A stretch of 64,000 nucleotides of DNA from Chamaecrista fasciculata. Taxonomy: Eukaryota > Streptophyta > Magnoliopsida > Fabales > Fabaceae. Both the position numbers and the translations under genes were made by a program. The stretch spans positions 1,853-65,852 of the forward strand of contig QANZ01010515.1 of assembly GCA_003254925.1 (NCBI GenBank), read 5' to 3'. Under the pieces are notes generated by a model, which saw only the letters and a program-made list of their open reading frames with translations, had not been told where the DNA came from and made no database searches. Shown here piece after piece: positions 34,219-45,264 of the stretch. Positions within the stretch are counted from its first letter, which is position 1. Every line of letters starts with the position of its first letter.

Positions 34219-35640
34219 AATTTTTTTTTTATATATATAGAAGTAGGAAAAGATCAAAAGCATACAAACTAAGCATAGCTAAACATCATAACAACTATAG
34301 AAATCAAAATAGAAAGACATTAATAAAAAGTAGAGAACGTAAGTAAAGATAGTAAATGATCAAGAGTTCAGCTCTCTCATATGATATGCTAACCTATCAG
34401 CTGGTTGGTTTGTTTTTTTTAGATGTGCTCAAGCTGGCAGTCTTCTAAGGAGTCTATTAGCAATTTGCAGTTTTGAATAAGGATGAAGTATGGGTGGTGA
34501 GAAGAAGTGATTGAACAATTTATGCTTTAGAATCTGATTCAATTATAAGATGAGTAATATTAAGCTCATTTGTCATTTGAAGACCAAATTGGATGTTCTA
34601 AATTTTAGGAGATTGGATCCACTGCAGTGGGTATCCTGCAGTATGAGATAGAAATCTCAAAACTCACAGTTTCATTAAACTCACACTTTAATGAAACTGT
34701 GAGTTTTGGGATTTCTATCTCACACTACAGGTTCACTACCAGAAAAACCCAATGTAATGGATCCATCCTCAAATTTTAGCTTTGAGAATGTTGCCACCAT
34801 CAATGAAGAATGCATATTCTCGAATCCAATTATTGTTATAAAAATATAGTAGGCTTTTGATAGAACACGAAAACAGAGTAGGCTTTGATAGTGTGGTCAC
34901 TGTCCTTAAGGAAATTAAGCCCCCACTATTTGTATGCTGCTGGGTGTTTATGGCAGATTTCCTCCAGGATTTACAAAGCCTGGTGTTATAGCCAGCAATA
35001 CTATAACACCTTCTGAACACAAAACAGAGAAAGATAAGTTGAATATGAGATGCTCTGTTTTTTGAGAAGAAGTGTTATTTATAGGAAAAATCTGAACAGA
35101 TGCAACCTTTCAGATTCTAACATAAATAACAGGTTACAACCTTTCATAAATGAACATTCATATCTGTTTAAAAATGAATAATCATGTCTCTTCAGGATTA
35201 AACTGAATTCTCTGTTTATAATGAATGTTCATGACTGTTCATGAATGGGCACTTCTCTGTTTATAATTCGAATTAATTAATTAATTCGAAAAAACAATAA
35301 TTAAAATTAATTATTAGCCAGAAGCCCAATTGCCCAAGTGCCCATCTTTGACATATATATATATATACATATATATATAATTCAATTATTATAAATGACT
35401 TAACAATCATTTATATACCCTTCTCAATTCTATAACTTATCCAATGTGGGACTTTAATTACTAACTATACTAACAATTACCATATGATCCTCTTAATAAA
35501 CCACCAGCCACAAGCTTATTGTCCTTAACAGATCCATCACAGTTCAATTTGAGAAAAGGGGAGGGGGGTCTTTTCCATCTAATAGGGATTTGAGTATTTC
35601 AAATAGAGATAGTGTTTATTTTTCAAAGAAAAATAAATAA
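34219..35640 (-). mobile_element. LINE remnant split by a solo LTR
   Basis: Minus-strand RNase H pieces. 35480-35570 gives KLNCDGSVK and LVAGGLLRGSYGN; 34769-34833 continues with WIREYAFFIDGGN; 34500-34570 gives NELNITHLIIESDSKA. The poly-T at 34219-34228 would be its poly-A tail. A 642-bp LTR (34834-35475) interrupts the RNase H domain, and a short hairpin (34651-34725) lies further along. Heavily decayed. Confidence 0.65.
34834..35475 (-). repeat. Solo LTR (copia-type) inside the LINE RNase H domain
   Basis: Minus orientation: starts TGTTAGTATAGTTAGT (ending 35475), finishes TATAACA (34834). It is flanked by ATTAT (34829-34833) and ATTAC (35476-35480), a 5-bp target duplication with one change. 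The frame reading FRRCYSIAGYNTRLCKSWRK lies in the LTR and is not a gene. About 640 bp; inverted relative to the LTR at 35910-36490. Confidence 0.7.
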
Positions 35641-35909
35641 TCTGTGGCTTTTGCCATAACATTTTTAGAATAAAGAAAGGCCATATATAGTGCTAAGTTT
35701 TACATTGAACACTTTAGCATTTAATTTAAGTATTTATGTGCATTTATACATCCGCTTTGTCATTTAATGGATTGCAGTTTAATAGATCATTCTAACTATC
35801 AATTCAGACAAAGTTTGATGTATTTATACAAGTAGTAAGTTTAAATCGAAAGATACCTCCTATATGCATAAATTCTTAAATTAAATAAATTACTAACTAA
35901 GTGGGGGAT

Positions 35910-36490
35910 TGTTAGTATAGTTAGTAACTAAAGTCCCACATTAGATAAGTTATAGAATTGCGAAGGGTATATAAATGGTTGTTAAGTCATTTATAATAAT
36001 TGAATTAAATATATATATATATATGTCAAAGATGGGCACTTGGGGCAATTGCGCTTCTGGCCAATAATTAATTTTAATTATTATTATTTTTGAATTGATT
36101 GATTAATTAATTAATTAATTAATTCGAATTATAACAGACAAGTTCTTCACTTTTAAACAAATATGAATGTTCATTTATGAAAGGTTATACCTTGTCATTT
36201 ATGTTAGAATCTGAAAGGTTGTATCTCTTCAGATTTTTCCTATAAATAACATTTCTTCTCAAAAAACAGAGTATCTCATATTCAACTTATCTTTCTCTGT
36301 TTTGTGTTCAGAAGGTGTTATAGTATTGCTGGCTATAACACTAGGCTTTATAAATCTTGGAGGAAATCTGTCATAAACACCCATCAGCATACAAATAGTG
36401 GGGGCTTAATTTCCTTAAGGACAATGATCACACTATCAAAGTCTACTTTATTTTTTGTATTCTATCAAAGTCTATACTATTTTACTAACA
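35910..36490 (+). repeat. LTR with upstream polypurine tract
   Basis: GTGGGGGAT immediately precedes TGTTAGTATAGTTAG at 35910. The LTR ends TTACTAACA at 36490 (581 bp). Same family as 34834-35475 but opposite orientation. 35641-35909 may be residual internal sequence. Most of the element is missing. Confidence 0.65.
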
Positions 36491-36604
36491 AGAAAGATAA
36501 GGGTTGTGTTTTTAGGTTTATTTGTTCCCCTGGTGGAACATCTCTTCCCATCCTTTTTGAATCGGGTCTTGTAATCTGTTTCTTAATGGAATGAGAAAAA
36601 AAAA
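36491..36604 (+). mobile_element. Possible LINE 3' tail
   Basis: Short segment ending in TTAATGGAATGAG and then an A-run (36597-36605), reminiscent of plant LINE 3' ends. No domain is readable, so this is tentative. Confidence 0.3.
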
Positions 36605-37115
36605 AGAAACACCAACGAACCCAAAACGTTGCCGTTTTGCTGTCGGTTGCTCCACCATGTAATTGATAACAATCATCTTTCCTATTCACACAGAATCGCA
36701 TACAGTTCTGTCCAATCAACGCTCAACATTGTGGCACGTCATAAGAAAGTCAATCTAATGGAACCCAACATTACATATGGTGGCCCACAATATGTATAAT
36801 GACCCTTGCCTCCTCATTATTTAGCACCAAATCTAACATAGACATTACAGAAAATCTCTAATTAATACTGAAATTAGAAAATCTTTCAATAACTATCTCT
36901 CTCTCGCACCGTATCTCTCAGTGCCGCGCTCAAATATTCACAATTTCACATATACCGATCAGACTCAATTTTCCTCTCTGCAAATCGCGAGCTGGAAAAT
37001 AGAAACCCTAGCAAGCATTTCATCTCGCGATTGCTTTAATTTCCAGTTTCTACTTCTGATCTCTCTCTCTCGCTCGCTCGATTTCTCACGTGACCTGATC
37101 TGAGAAATCTGAGAA
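36605..37115 (+). promoter_or_regulatory. Promoter/5' UTR region of the DUF1195 gene
   Basis: Contains pyrimidine-rich CTCTCTCTC tracts (36895-36907, 37061-37070) just before the ATG, as is common for plant 5' UTRs. No TATA box was chosen with confidence. Confidence 0.35.
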
Positions 37116-38273
37116 ATGAAGGATGACGACGCACTTCCAACAACCACTGCCAATTCCAAGAAGGAAACCGCGGATTCCGCTTTTTTCGGTAAGGGAAAGT
37201 ACAAATTCTGGGCATTAGCTGCCATTTTGCTTCTCGCATTTTGGTCCATGTTCACCGGCACAGTCTCCCTCCGGTGGTCAGGCAGTCTCAACAGTTTATC
37301 GAATGACCTCGATACTCCCATCCATGACGACCTCGACGTTCTTGTAAGTTTCTCTCTCTCTCTAATTTGGGTTTTATTTTTTAGGTTCGTGATTGTGTTT
37401 TGTGGATTGAATTGAAAATTGGTTTGGGAAACAGGAAATGGAGGAGAGGGAGAAGGTTGTGAAGCACATGTGGGATGTATACACCAATAGCCGTCGGATC
37501 AGGTTGCCGCGGTTTTGGCAAGAGGCATTTGAGGCTGCATACGAAGAGTTGACAAGTGATGTGGCTGGAGTTAGAGATGCTGCAATCACAGAGATCGCCA
37601 AAATGTCTGTGCGCTCCATTGTTTTCGATCCACCTCCTATCCAATCCACGGTGGGTCCTTCTTTTGTAAATTTCTCTTTTAAGTTACTTTACAGTGGTCT
37701 AGTTTTCAAATTCCCCTGTAGGCGAGACTTAGGATCTTCTTAAGTGTTCTGTGATATAGGAATTGTTTGTTACTTGGTAGATTCTGAATGAAGAAACCAA
37801 AAAAAACAAAATCCTTAATGATGGTTTAGGATGGGTTCTGAGGCCTTTCATTCCCACCCATATCTGCAGTTTCCATACCCTTCCGAATTAGGGTGTTTGT
37901 GATGGTTTGCTTGCCTATATTATTAGTTAATTTTATTGCAAAAGCGTAATGCGGATAAATTTGGACGTTGGAATATGACATCTGGGGTCCAAAAACTGTT
38001 GCAATAATGTATGTGGTTTCTTTGCTTAATATGGCGATATCAGAGCTAGTATTAGGTAGGTAGAATAGAAATTATGAGAGCATTTCTGATGCATTTTATC
38101 TTCTATCTTTGCTACTGTATTCTATTATGTTGAGAGTGACACAGAGCTATTGCTAGCTGGAAATTAGAGTTTATTAATTTCTTAGCCTGATCGGTTGATA
38201 TGTAAGTTGTGTCAATAAAATTGTCAGAGTTTGGTCAGGGTATCGCATCAAACTTACGACCCGGCTGTCCTCT

Positions 38274-38304
<31 letters not shown>

Positions 38305-40240
38305 GNNNNNNNNNNNNNNNNNNTTGGGGGGGGGGGGGGGGTGGGTTCTATGAAAGATTGAACTTTATTCTTTAATGATGGTTTTTGCTATGGATTTATG
38401 TCCTTTGAGTTTATTTACTACATTGAAGTTTATGATGGTTTTTGCTTTTTTTTTTAAAAAAAAAAAGAATTAGCAACTGAAATTCAAACTATATTTTTTC
38501 TTTAAGCCTGGCATTAGTATTTTTCTGCTTCTTATTCAGGAATTTGTATTAGAGAACAAATCTATTTATTGTCAAAATTTGGTGATTTTGTAGACTTGGC
38601 TTAGTAGATATTTCATACTTCTATCTCAGAACAAGAGTTGGGCTAAACCTGTTCATAAACATGTGGAAACACTGTAATCATACCTCCCTAGTCCGTGCAG
38701 GTGCGAGATCCTTGTCATAAACTTGACTAGGGTCTTTAATACAATATGAAGTATATAGAATATAGATTATAGACCTTTCAATAGCACCTAGATGATGACT
38801 GCGTATGAATTATTTTTTTTATAGAATCTTCTACCTTTCTGTATTCCCTTTTCCTCTTTCCTTCTCTACACAATCAGCGTTTTCTTACAGAATAGAGGGA
38901 GAGTGATGATGGACTTGTTTAGCTGAACAGACAACTCTCTCCCATTCTATGTATTTATGTAATTTAAAGAAGCAAGACTGATGGGCATGTGGATTTCTGA
39001 ATTGGGGGTACCACTTAAGAATTAAGATGATAGGGAAAGAATGTGTGGTTCAGAGCCTCATAGGACATTTTTCTGAAATGAATAGTGGAAAGAAAATGGC
39101 TTTGTGGTAGTAGCTGTGGCCGAGATTATTCTTGTGACTTGTTTACTATGTTGAGAACCAAAAGAATGCTTTTAGCCTTTTACCTTATAGTTATTATGCT
39201 GGCATCATGACATGGGTAATCCTCTCATGTTTGAATAAATATATCTTAGACTTGCAATTAAACTTATGATTGGTAAGAATTTTTGCATTGCTTTTGTTTT
39301 TTCCTTATCCAAAAAAAACTAGATGTTAACTTCTTGTTACTCACTAAGGAGCCGTTTATTACGATGATATCTTACATTCTTTAATTCTTGGTCTCTAGAG
39401 TACCATAATATAAGATAGATGGTATTGAGGATTCTCGCGTGGTAATGCAACGGAAGGTTGTAAAAGAAATTATACAACTGATATTATGCAAAAGTTGTAA
39501 AGTTAAAAACCAAATATATGAGAATCTCCAGGTTTTTTTTTCCCCTTGATTGTGGCTTCCAATGTCTTTGGGCATCCTGGATACCCATGTGCCAAAAACA
39601 AAACATATTGGGTGCTTCCAAATATCTTGGATGTAAAATGAAGGCATACCAAATAATTCATTAATGTAGGGATCACAACGAGTCAAAAACACAAACTTGG
39701 CTGATTGCTTATGTTTTTTAAATTGGAAGTAAATTTAGTGGATTCAAGTATCTTGTTATGATTCTCGCTTTCTCTCTATCTATAGATGTGGAGTAGAGGC
39801 GGGTGAGAAAATTGGATTGTTTTGATATTTTTTATCTCTGAACTTGCTTGTTTGGAATATAACTTTAGGACAGTAACATTCCTTTTTAACAGTTATAACT
39901 TATAACAGTTGTAAAATGCTAGCTCCTTCCAATGCTCATGATCAATCTTGTGCATGTATTGATTGACAAACGTTAACTTAATGTCTCCCTATGATTAAAA
40001 TTTATGTTTACCTTCTGATCTTTGTGCTAAGTTATCTAATAAGTCTTTTTAGCTTTCTTGAAGTTGGGGATGAGAATTGGATGTTGGTTTTATCTTTGTT
40101 GATGCTTCTAAGTAAATATGTTATAAGATTCTAATGAATGTATCATGGCCTACGTAATATTTCAGAGAGCAAGGGAACTCAGTAAGAGCCTCAAGCGAGT
40201 TGAGAAAGGCAAGGAAGCAGCAACCGCAAGGCGTGCTTAG
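37116..40240 (+). CDS. DUF1195-like membrane protein
   Basis: Three exons with phase-0 junctions: 37116-37343, 37435-37650, 40166-40240 (172 aa). A small plant-specific protein that I assign to DUF1195 from memory; function unknown. One transmembrane helix near residues 29-47 (FWALAAILLLAFWSMFTGTV) follows a short charged N-terminus. The rest is soluble: DTPIHDDLDVLEMEEREKVV, HMWDVYTNSRRIRLPRFWQE, AFEAAYEELTSDVAGVRDAA, SVRSIVFDPPP and a basic tail LSKSLKRVEKGKEAATARRA. Intron 2 is 2.5 kb and holds an assembly gap within a G homopolymer. The annotation of Arabidopsis At4g36660 as DUF1195 next to a polyol transporter supports the assignment by position. Exon 3 is very short; its 20 charged residues fit the preceding frame without a stop. 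Confidence 0.8.
38283..38341. other. Assembly gap in a G homopolymer
   Basis: A run of G on both sides of 18 N (38306-38323), inside intron 2 of the DUF1195 gene. Most likely a sequencing or assembly failure; the true length is unknown. Confidence 0.85.
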
Positions 40241-41581
40241 AGACGTAAAGACTTTGTAGAGCATTCAGAGATACAATATGTATATGAAAACGCTGATAAC
40301 TGCAACAAGAAGTTTGTGAAGAGATGGTGATGTAGGTCTGGCCAAATACTGATTTACAGGCTTCCATAACAGTGAAAATTGTGTATTTTGTTAGGATGCG
40401 GTGCTTCGGGTTCTTCCTGAGTTCTGCAGTCAAACTCAGATTGCTATGTGAGGGTAGTGAATCAGTAGTGAATCAAAATACGAGATTTTGGGGGTTAAAT
40501 TGAACTTGAATGACTATTATTTTTGTTTCATTTCATAAAGAACATATTAAATAGCAATAGTTCTAAATTCCCTATGTATCTTTGTGGCAATGGGTGTAAC
40601 TATCCTGGCTAGTGGTTCTTTTGAAACAGAGCCTGGTTGTTAATGATTGGGTAGCTTCTAGACTTTATCTTATTTTATATCAAATAGGGCTTTAGATTTT
40701 ATTGTTTTTTCTTAATTTTTTTCTCAATATCAATTGCAACTAATTTGCTTCCTCGATAAGGAGTTACCATGTTGATTCCAACAAAGCAGCCAGAGTTCTG
40801 TTTCCTGGTTCGTGATGTAACTGTTTAAAATGACTCTTGAATTTTGATCCTTTGATACTCGTTAATAGGCCTTTTCTCCCTGTTTTCCCTGTTATTTTCA
40901 GTTGGAAAAAAAAAGGCCTTTTCATTAAAACATAATATTTGAGCATATCTCAAAGTTCCAAACTTCGAATGCCCTTGTTGAGTTTAAAAATCACTCTAAT
41001 AAGGTGCAAACTTTGATGCCTCAGTGTTGACAAGGGTTGTATGATGATGACAAGATTAATTATGCTATATATATTTAAGCTTCTTAAAGATGGAAAAGTT
41101 ATGGCTTTGGATATTTTGGACTGTAAATGGATTATGGAGTTAATAAATGAGATCAAATCATATTCTGAAAGTAGGTTTGAGATTGTACTTTCTTGAATTT
41201 TTACTTCTAGTTCCAAATTTACTTTCATTATATGATTTGAGCTTCTTTGTCGATGGTTTTAACTTGAGACAGAAAAGCTTTTCAAGAGTAAACATATAGT
41301 TCCAAAATACGTTTGGACTTGAAAAGAGAGACATATGATTAATTTCACTTATTCAGCTGTAAAACGAGTAACCCATTTTCGAGACTCGATTTGACTTTAT
41401 TTGTTGACAATTTCGACTTGATAGAGAAAAAAAAACTCATAAAAGTAACTTGTAGCTCAAAATTCGTCACATTCGTTTAACTTAAAACAAGATAGATATG
41501 ATCATGTTCAAAAGTTTAAGACCAATCTGAGAAATTCTAGAATTAATTTAAAACAAATAAAACATTTATGATAAATTTAAA
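40241..41581. other. 3' flank of DUF1195 gene and repeat debris
   Basis: 40241-40900 is probably 3' UTR and intergenic. 41165-41550 contains fragments of a repeat with AACGAGAGAGATATGA-like words also seen in transporter 2 intron 2, 44500-45240 and PERK intron 7. No coding gene. Confidence 0.4.
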
Positions 41582-42217
41582 GGCAAAAGACTCTTTGGCA
41601 GTTTGGTGCCCATAACGTTTGGGATCAGTTTCAGTTATGTCCCTAACATTTGTTTTGTATCAGTTATGCCCCCAATGTGAAACGTTGGTGTCAATTATAC
41701 CCTAAGCTCAATTTTTTTTTGGGCCAAAGTCCTATTTTGGTCCCTCAAGTTTCCGGCGAACTTTCTGGCGAGATACACGGCGGCCTCGACGACTATGAAA
41801 ACTCCTAATCCAAGGTTTTTTTATCTCCTGAGTTCAATGGTGGCATGCATTTTGCGAACAAAGACCGGAAATATGATTTTCGGCGATTGTGTAATTTTTC
41901 GGCGGCGTGCCAGTCATTTTTTTCGCAAAATTGAGGTCGTCATTAAACTCAGGAGGTCAAGAAACCTTGGATTAGGAGTTTGCGTAGTCGTTGAAGTCGT
42001 CGTGTATCTCGCCGAAAAGTTCACCGGAAACTTGAGGGACCAAAACAGAACTTTGAGCAACTTTGAGGGACCAAAATAGGACTTCGACCCAAAAAAATTG
42101 AGCTTAAGGTATAATTGACACCAACGTTTCACATGGGGGCATAACTAACACAAAACAAACGTTAGGACATAACTGAAATTGATCCCAAACGTTAAGGGCA
42201 CCAAATGGTCTTTTGCC
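41582..42217. mobile_element. Long-arm MITE with 10-bp duplication
   Basis: A 636-bp near-palindrome, arms about 41582-41850 and 41940-42217, starting GGCAAAAGAC and ending GTCTTTTGCC. It is flanked by an exact 10-bp repeat TAAATTTAAA (41572-41581 and 42218-42227). Subterminal GGCCAAAGTCCTATTTTGG resembles the ends of the Pack-MULE at 2765. A degenerate relative lies at 59500-59650. Confidence 0.75.
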
Positions 42218-42438
42218 TAAATTTAAAATTTAGGCCATATATTTGTGGGACCAATTTGACGTTTTGACCCAAAAAAAAAAAAAAAAGAAGTTCCTTCAAT
42301 TATTTTCCAATGAAAGAACCATCCTCATTTACTACTCACTCTTATTCACTTCTCTCTCACTCTCACTCAGTATCTCTCTATACCGCCATAGCCTCCAATC
42401 CAAATCAGTTAACCTAACCAATTAACAAATTCAGTTCA

Positions 42439-42912
42439 ATGACGTCCCTACTCAGATTTTCCCCATTACCCCCAAATACAATCACAAACAATCGCATAAT
42501 ATCAAAACCAATTAGGTCCGTTATGCCCCTGCGAATCCGATGCATGAGCGTGGCAAAGGAGGGCATTATCGAGAAAGCAGCCATCGCAGGCGGACTCATA
42601 TCGAACCCGGTCATCGCCTGGTCACTCTACACCCTAAAAACCACCGGTTGCGGTCTGCCTCCCGGTCCGGCCGGTTTGATCGGAGCCCTCGAAGGTGTAA
42701 GCTACCTGGTGGTCTTAGGCATCGTGGGATGGTCGATCTACACAAAAACGAAGACCGGTTCGGGTCTGCCAAACGGACCGTTCGGTTTATTGGGAGCGGT
42801 CGAAGGGTTGTCGTATTTGGCGTTGGTGGCCATTGTTGTGGTATTTGGGTTGCAGTATGTGGAACAGGGTTACATCCCTGGACCTCTCCCAGCAGATCAG
42901 TGCTTCGGCTAG
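42439..42912 (+). CDS. Small plastid-targeted-looking membrane protein with tandem repeat
   Basis: Single exon, 157 aa; I do not recognise a named family. Residues 1-36 are rich in Ser/Arg/Asn and lack acidic residues (RFSPLPPNTITNNRIISKPI), like a chloroplast transit peptide. The mature part is two adjacent 37-residue repeats, 61-97 (WSLYTLKTTGCGLPPGPAGL onward) and 98-134 (WSIYTKTKTGSGLPNGPFGL onward), with about 22 identical positions. Each has a Gly/Pro loop and then a hydrophobic helix (GVSYLVVLGIVG; GLSYLALVAIVVVFGL). It ends YIPGPLPADQCFG. A thylakoid or envelope protein is inferred. The 5' flank holds CT-rich tracts (42340-42380) like a plant leader. GC content is clearly higher than in the surroundings. 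Confidence 0.75.
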   Translation: MTSLLRFSPLPPNTITNNRIISKPIRSVMPLRIRCMSVAKEGIIEKAAIAGGLISNPVIAWSLYTLKTTGCGLPPGPAGLIGALEGVSYLVVLGIVGWSIYTKTKTGSGLPNGPFGLLGAVEGLSYLALVAIVVVFGLQYVEQGYIPGPLPADQCFG

Positions 42913-43972
42913 TGAATTCAATCACTTGTGAGTTTTGAGCCACTTCTATTCTATCTTCATCTTGTGGATATCGTTGCTCTTGCTCCACTGTTCTCTTTTT
43001 NTCATAATTTTAAAATAGAGATTAATAAATTTACTCTTATTTTAACAACTTTTGGTACAGGTGAGGAACCTGACCCGCGAACCTACAAAAACCAACCCAA
43101 CCCGCAGTCACGGGCTGGGTTGGGTTGGGTTCAAAATTCTCAACCCGCACACCTGCGGGTTGGAAGTTTATGAACCCAACCCAACCCGTGAAGCCACAAA
43201 TATATATAATACTAGGGGCTTGACATATGCATGTAATGTTTGAATTGATTTAAACTTGAAGATTATATTAAATTTTTATATTGATAAAAGAGTAAGTTTG
43301 AGACCAATTTGAGAAATTATAAAAACATGTGAGACTCATCTAAAATAAATAAAATATCTGGACCAATTTGAAATTAACTCATATGGGGAGAGTGAGTAGG
43401 GAGAGAGAGTGGTGGCATTTTTTAATTTTTAATTGTTTTTTGCATTTTTTAAAGAAGTGGGAAGAGAGAGTGGTGATATTTTTTAATTATTTTTTGTATT
43501 ATTTAATTCATTAATTTTGCAATATAATATTATAAAAATCGACTACCAGAAAGGGGTGGAGCCATATAATATAACTAGGGGCTTTGCGTGCCCGTTATAT
43601 TAGGGATCAAAATGAAATTGATAGTAAACATTATGGACCCAAGTGAGGTTTTGGCCTAAAAATAAATAAACTTCGGTATTTCCCACATTATAGGGAGAGA
43701 GAGACACACAACCCACGTCCTCAACCTACTTTCTAATTTTTTATTTAATTTATAATATAATATGAACAATTATTTAATTAAAGTTTAGCCTAAAGTTAAA
43801 AAAGAAGGACGACCAGAAAGGGGTGAAACCATATAATATAAGATATAAGATATCTAAAATATATATATAATTTAATTTGGCAAAATTCTTTTTCACTGTC
43901 TACTCTTTTTCATATAATATAGTATAGATATATATTTTTAAAATTAATTACTAATATATATAATATATTATA
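42913..43972. other. Intergenic with GGGTT repeats and Helitron-like tail
   Basis: 43055-43200 contains ACCCGCGAACC and GGGTTGGGTT-type repeats matching 44290-44460 and the nested unit at 22494-23062. 43575-43600 (minus strand) repeats the GGGCACGCAAAGCCCCTAG tail seen at 603-632. A single N is at 43001. No gene. Confidence 0.45.
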
Positions 43973-44208
43973 GAGTAAACTAACAATTTGGTCCTTGAAA
44001 GATCATTAAGCTAACAACTCGATCCCTGAAAGATTGAAATGTATAATTTAGTCCCTGAAAGATTAAAATGGTATACTAATTAGTCCTTTTTATGGACTAA
44101 ATAATATATCGTTTTAATCTTTCAAGGACTAAAAAGTAAACCATTTTAATCTTTCAGGGACTAAATTTTATATTTCAATCTTTCAGGGACGAAATTGTTA
44201 GTTTACTT
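43973..44208. mobile_element. Short MITE
   Basis: Inverted ends GAGTAAACTAACAATTT and its complement near 44192-44208, with repeats of CCTGAAAGATT. The flanking 9-mers TATATTATA (43964-43972) and TATATCATA (44209-44217) differ by one base. Confidence 0.6.
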
Positions 44209-45264
44209 TATATCATATATGATGCACTTTGCCTAAGAAGTTGAAAAAGAATGTGCTATTTTGTTGTTAAAAACAAAAATAAAAAAAATTCAACCCGCGG
44301 GTTTAACCCAACCCAACCCGCAGTTTTGTGGGTTGGGTTGGTTCGAGTTGAATTTTAAAAAATGCAAAACCCGACTCAACCCAACCTGCAGATAGATGTG
44401 CGGGTTGGGCTGGGATTTTCCCTCAGCCCGCCCCAACCCAACCCGCACTCACCCCTAACTTTTGGTGCTTCCATTGCATTGACTCGTTATTTTATGGTCA
44501 AAATTTCATTTTAGTTTATGATATTCATGGTAAATTTTATTTTAATCTTTAATATTTATTTTTGTTCTATTTTGATTTTTATTATTTTCTAAAAATTCTA
44601 TTTTAGTTCCTAATTATTAAATATGATCATATTTCTATTATTTTAAGTTCAAATAAAATTGAAGTTATGGGTTACACTTGACATCTTAACCATTTCTTTT
44701 TTTGGTCAGTTGGGATAATTCACAAACAAAGTCAAATTATACTTGAAAGTGAGTCACTTGTTTTATGAAATTAATCATATTTCTATTGCTTTAAGTTTGA
44801 ATGTGATAAAATCGGAATTACTGATTACTCTTGATAAATTATTTCTCTATCCAATTGGGGATGTCAGCAAAAAGGTCAAATAGTACTTAAAAAATTAGTA
44901 TTGGTGTTTTCACCAAATATTCACTTTCGCAATGTTATTTAACTTTGTTTAGCGATGATTTTAACTAGGCCAAAAATTGACTCCTCAAGGGTAATCTATA
45001 TCTTCAAATTCATTGCATTTCTGCATGAAACGAGAGAGATTTGATCAATTTCATGAAAAAGTAGACTTAATTTCAAGCTCAACTTGACTTTGTTTGCTGA
45101 CGGCTTCATCTATGAGAGAAAAAATCGTTAAGAGTAATTCATAACTTCAATTTCATCGTTTTTGAACTTAAAATGATAGAGATATAACTACAATCAGTAA
45201 TTAAAAACTACTAATTATGAAACTTATTAAAGACCACAATAAAACTTAAAAAAAGAACATTAAG
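44209..45264. other. Repeat-derived intergenic DNA
   Basis: 44290-44460 is GGGTTGGGTT/AACCCAACCC sequence. 44500-45240 is debris of a repeat with AACGAGAGAG words. No gene. Confidence 0.4.

Noticed and set aside
36304-36594. Open frame FRRCYSIAGYNTRLYKSWRK as a gene
   Set aside because: The same frame occurs in the opposite orientation at 34769-35020, and both lie in LTRs of one family.
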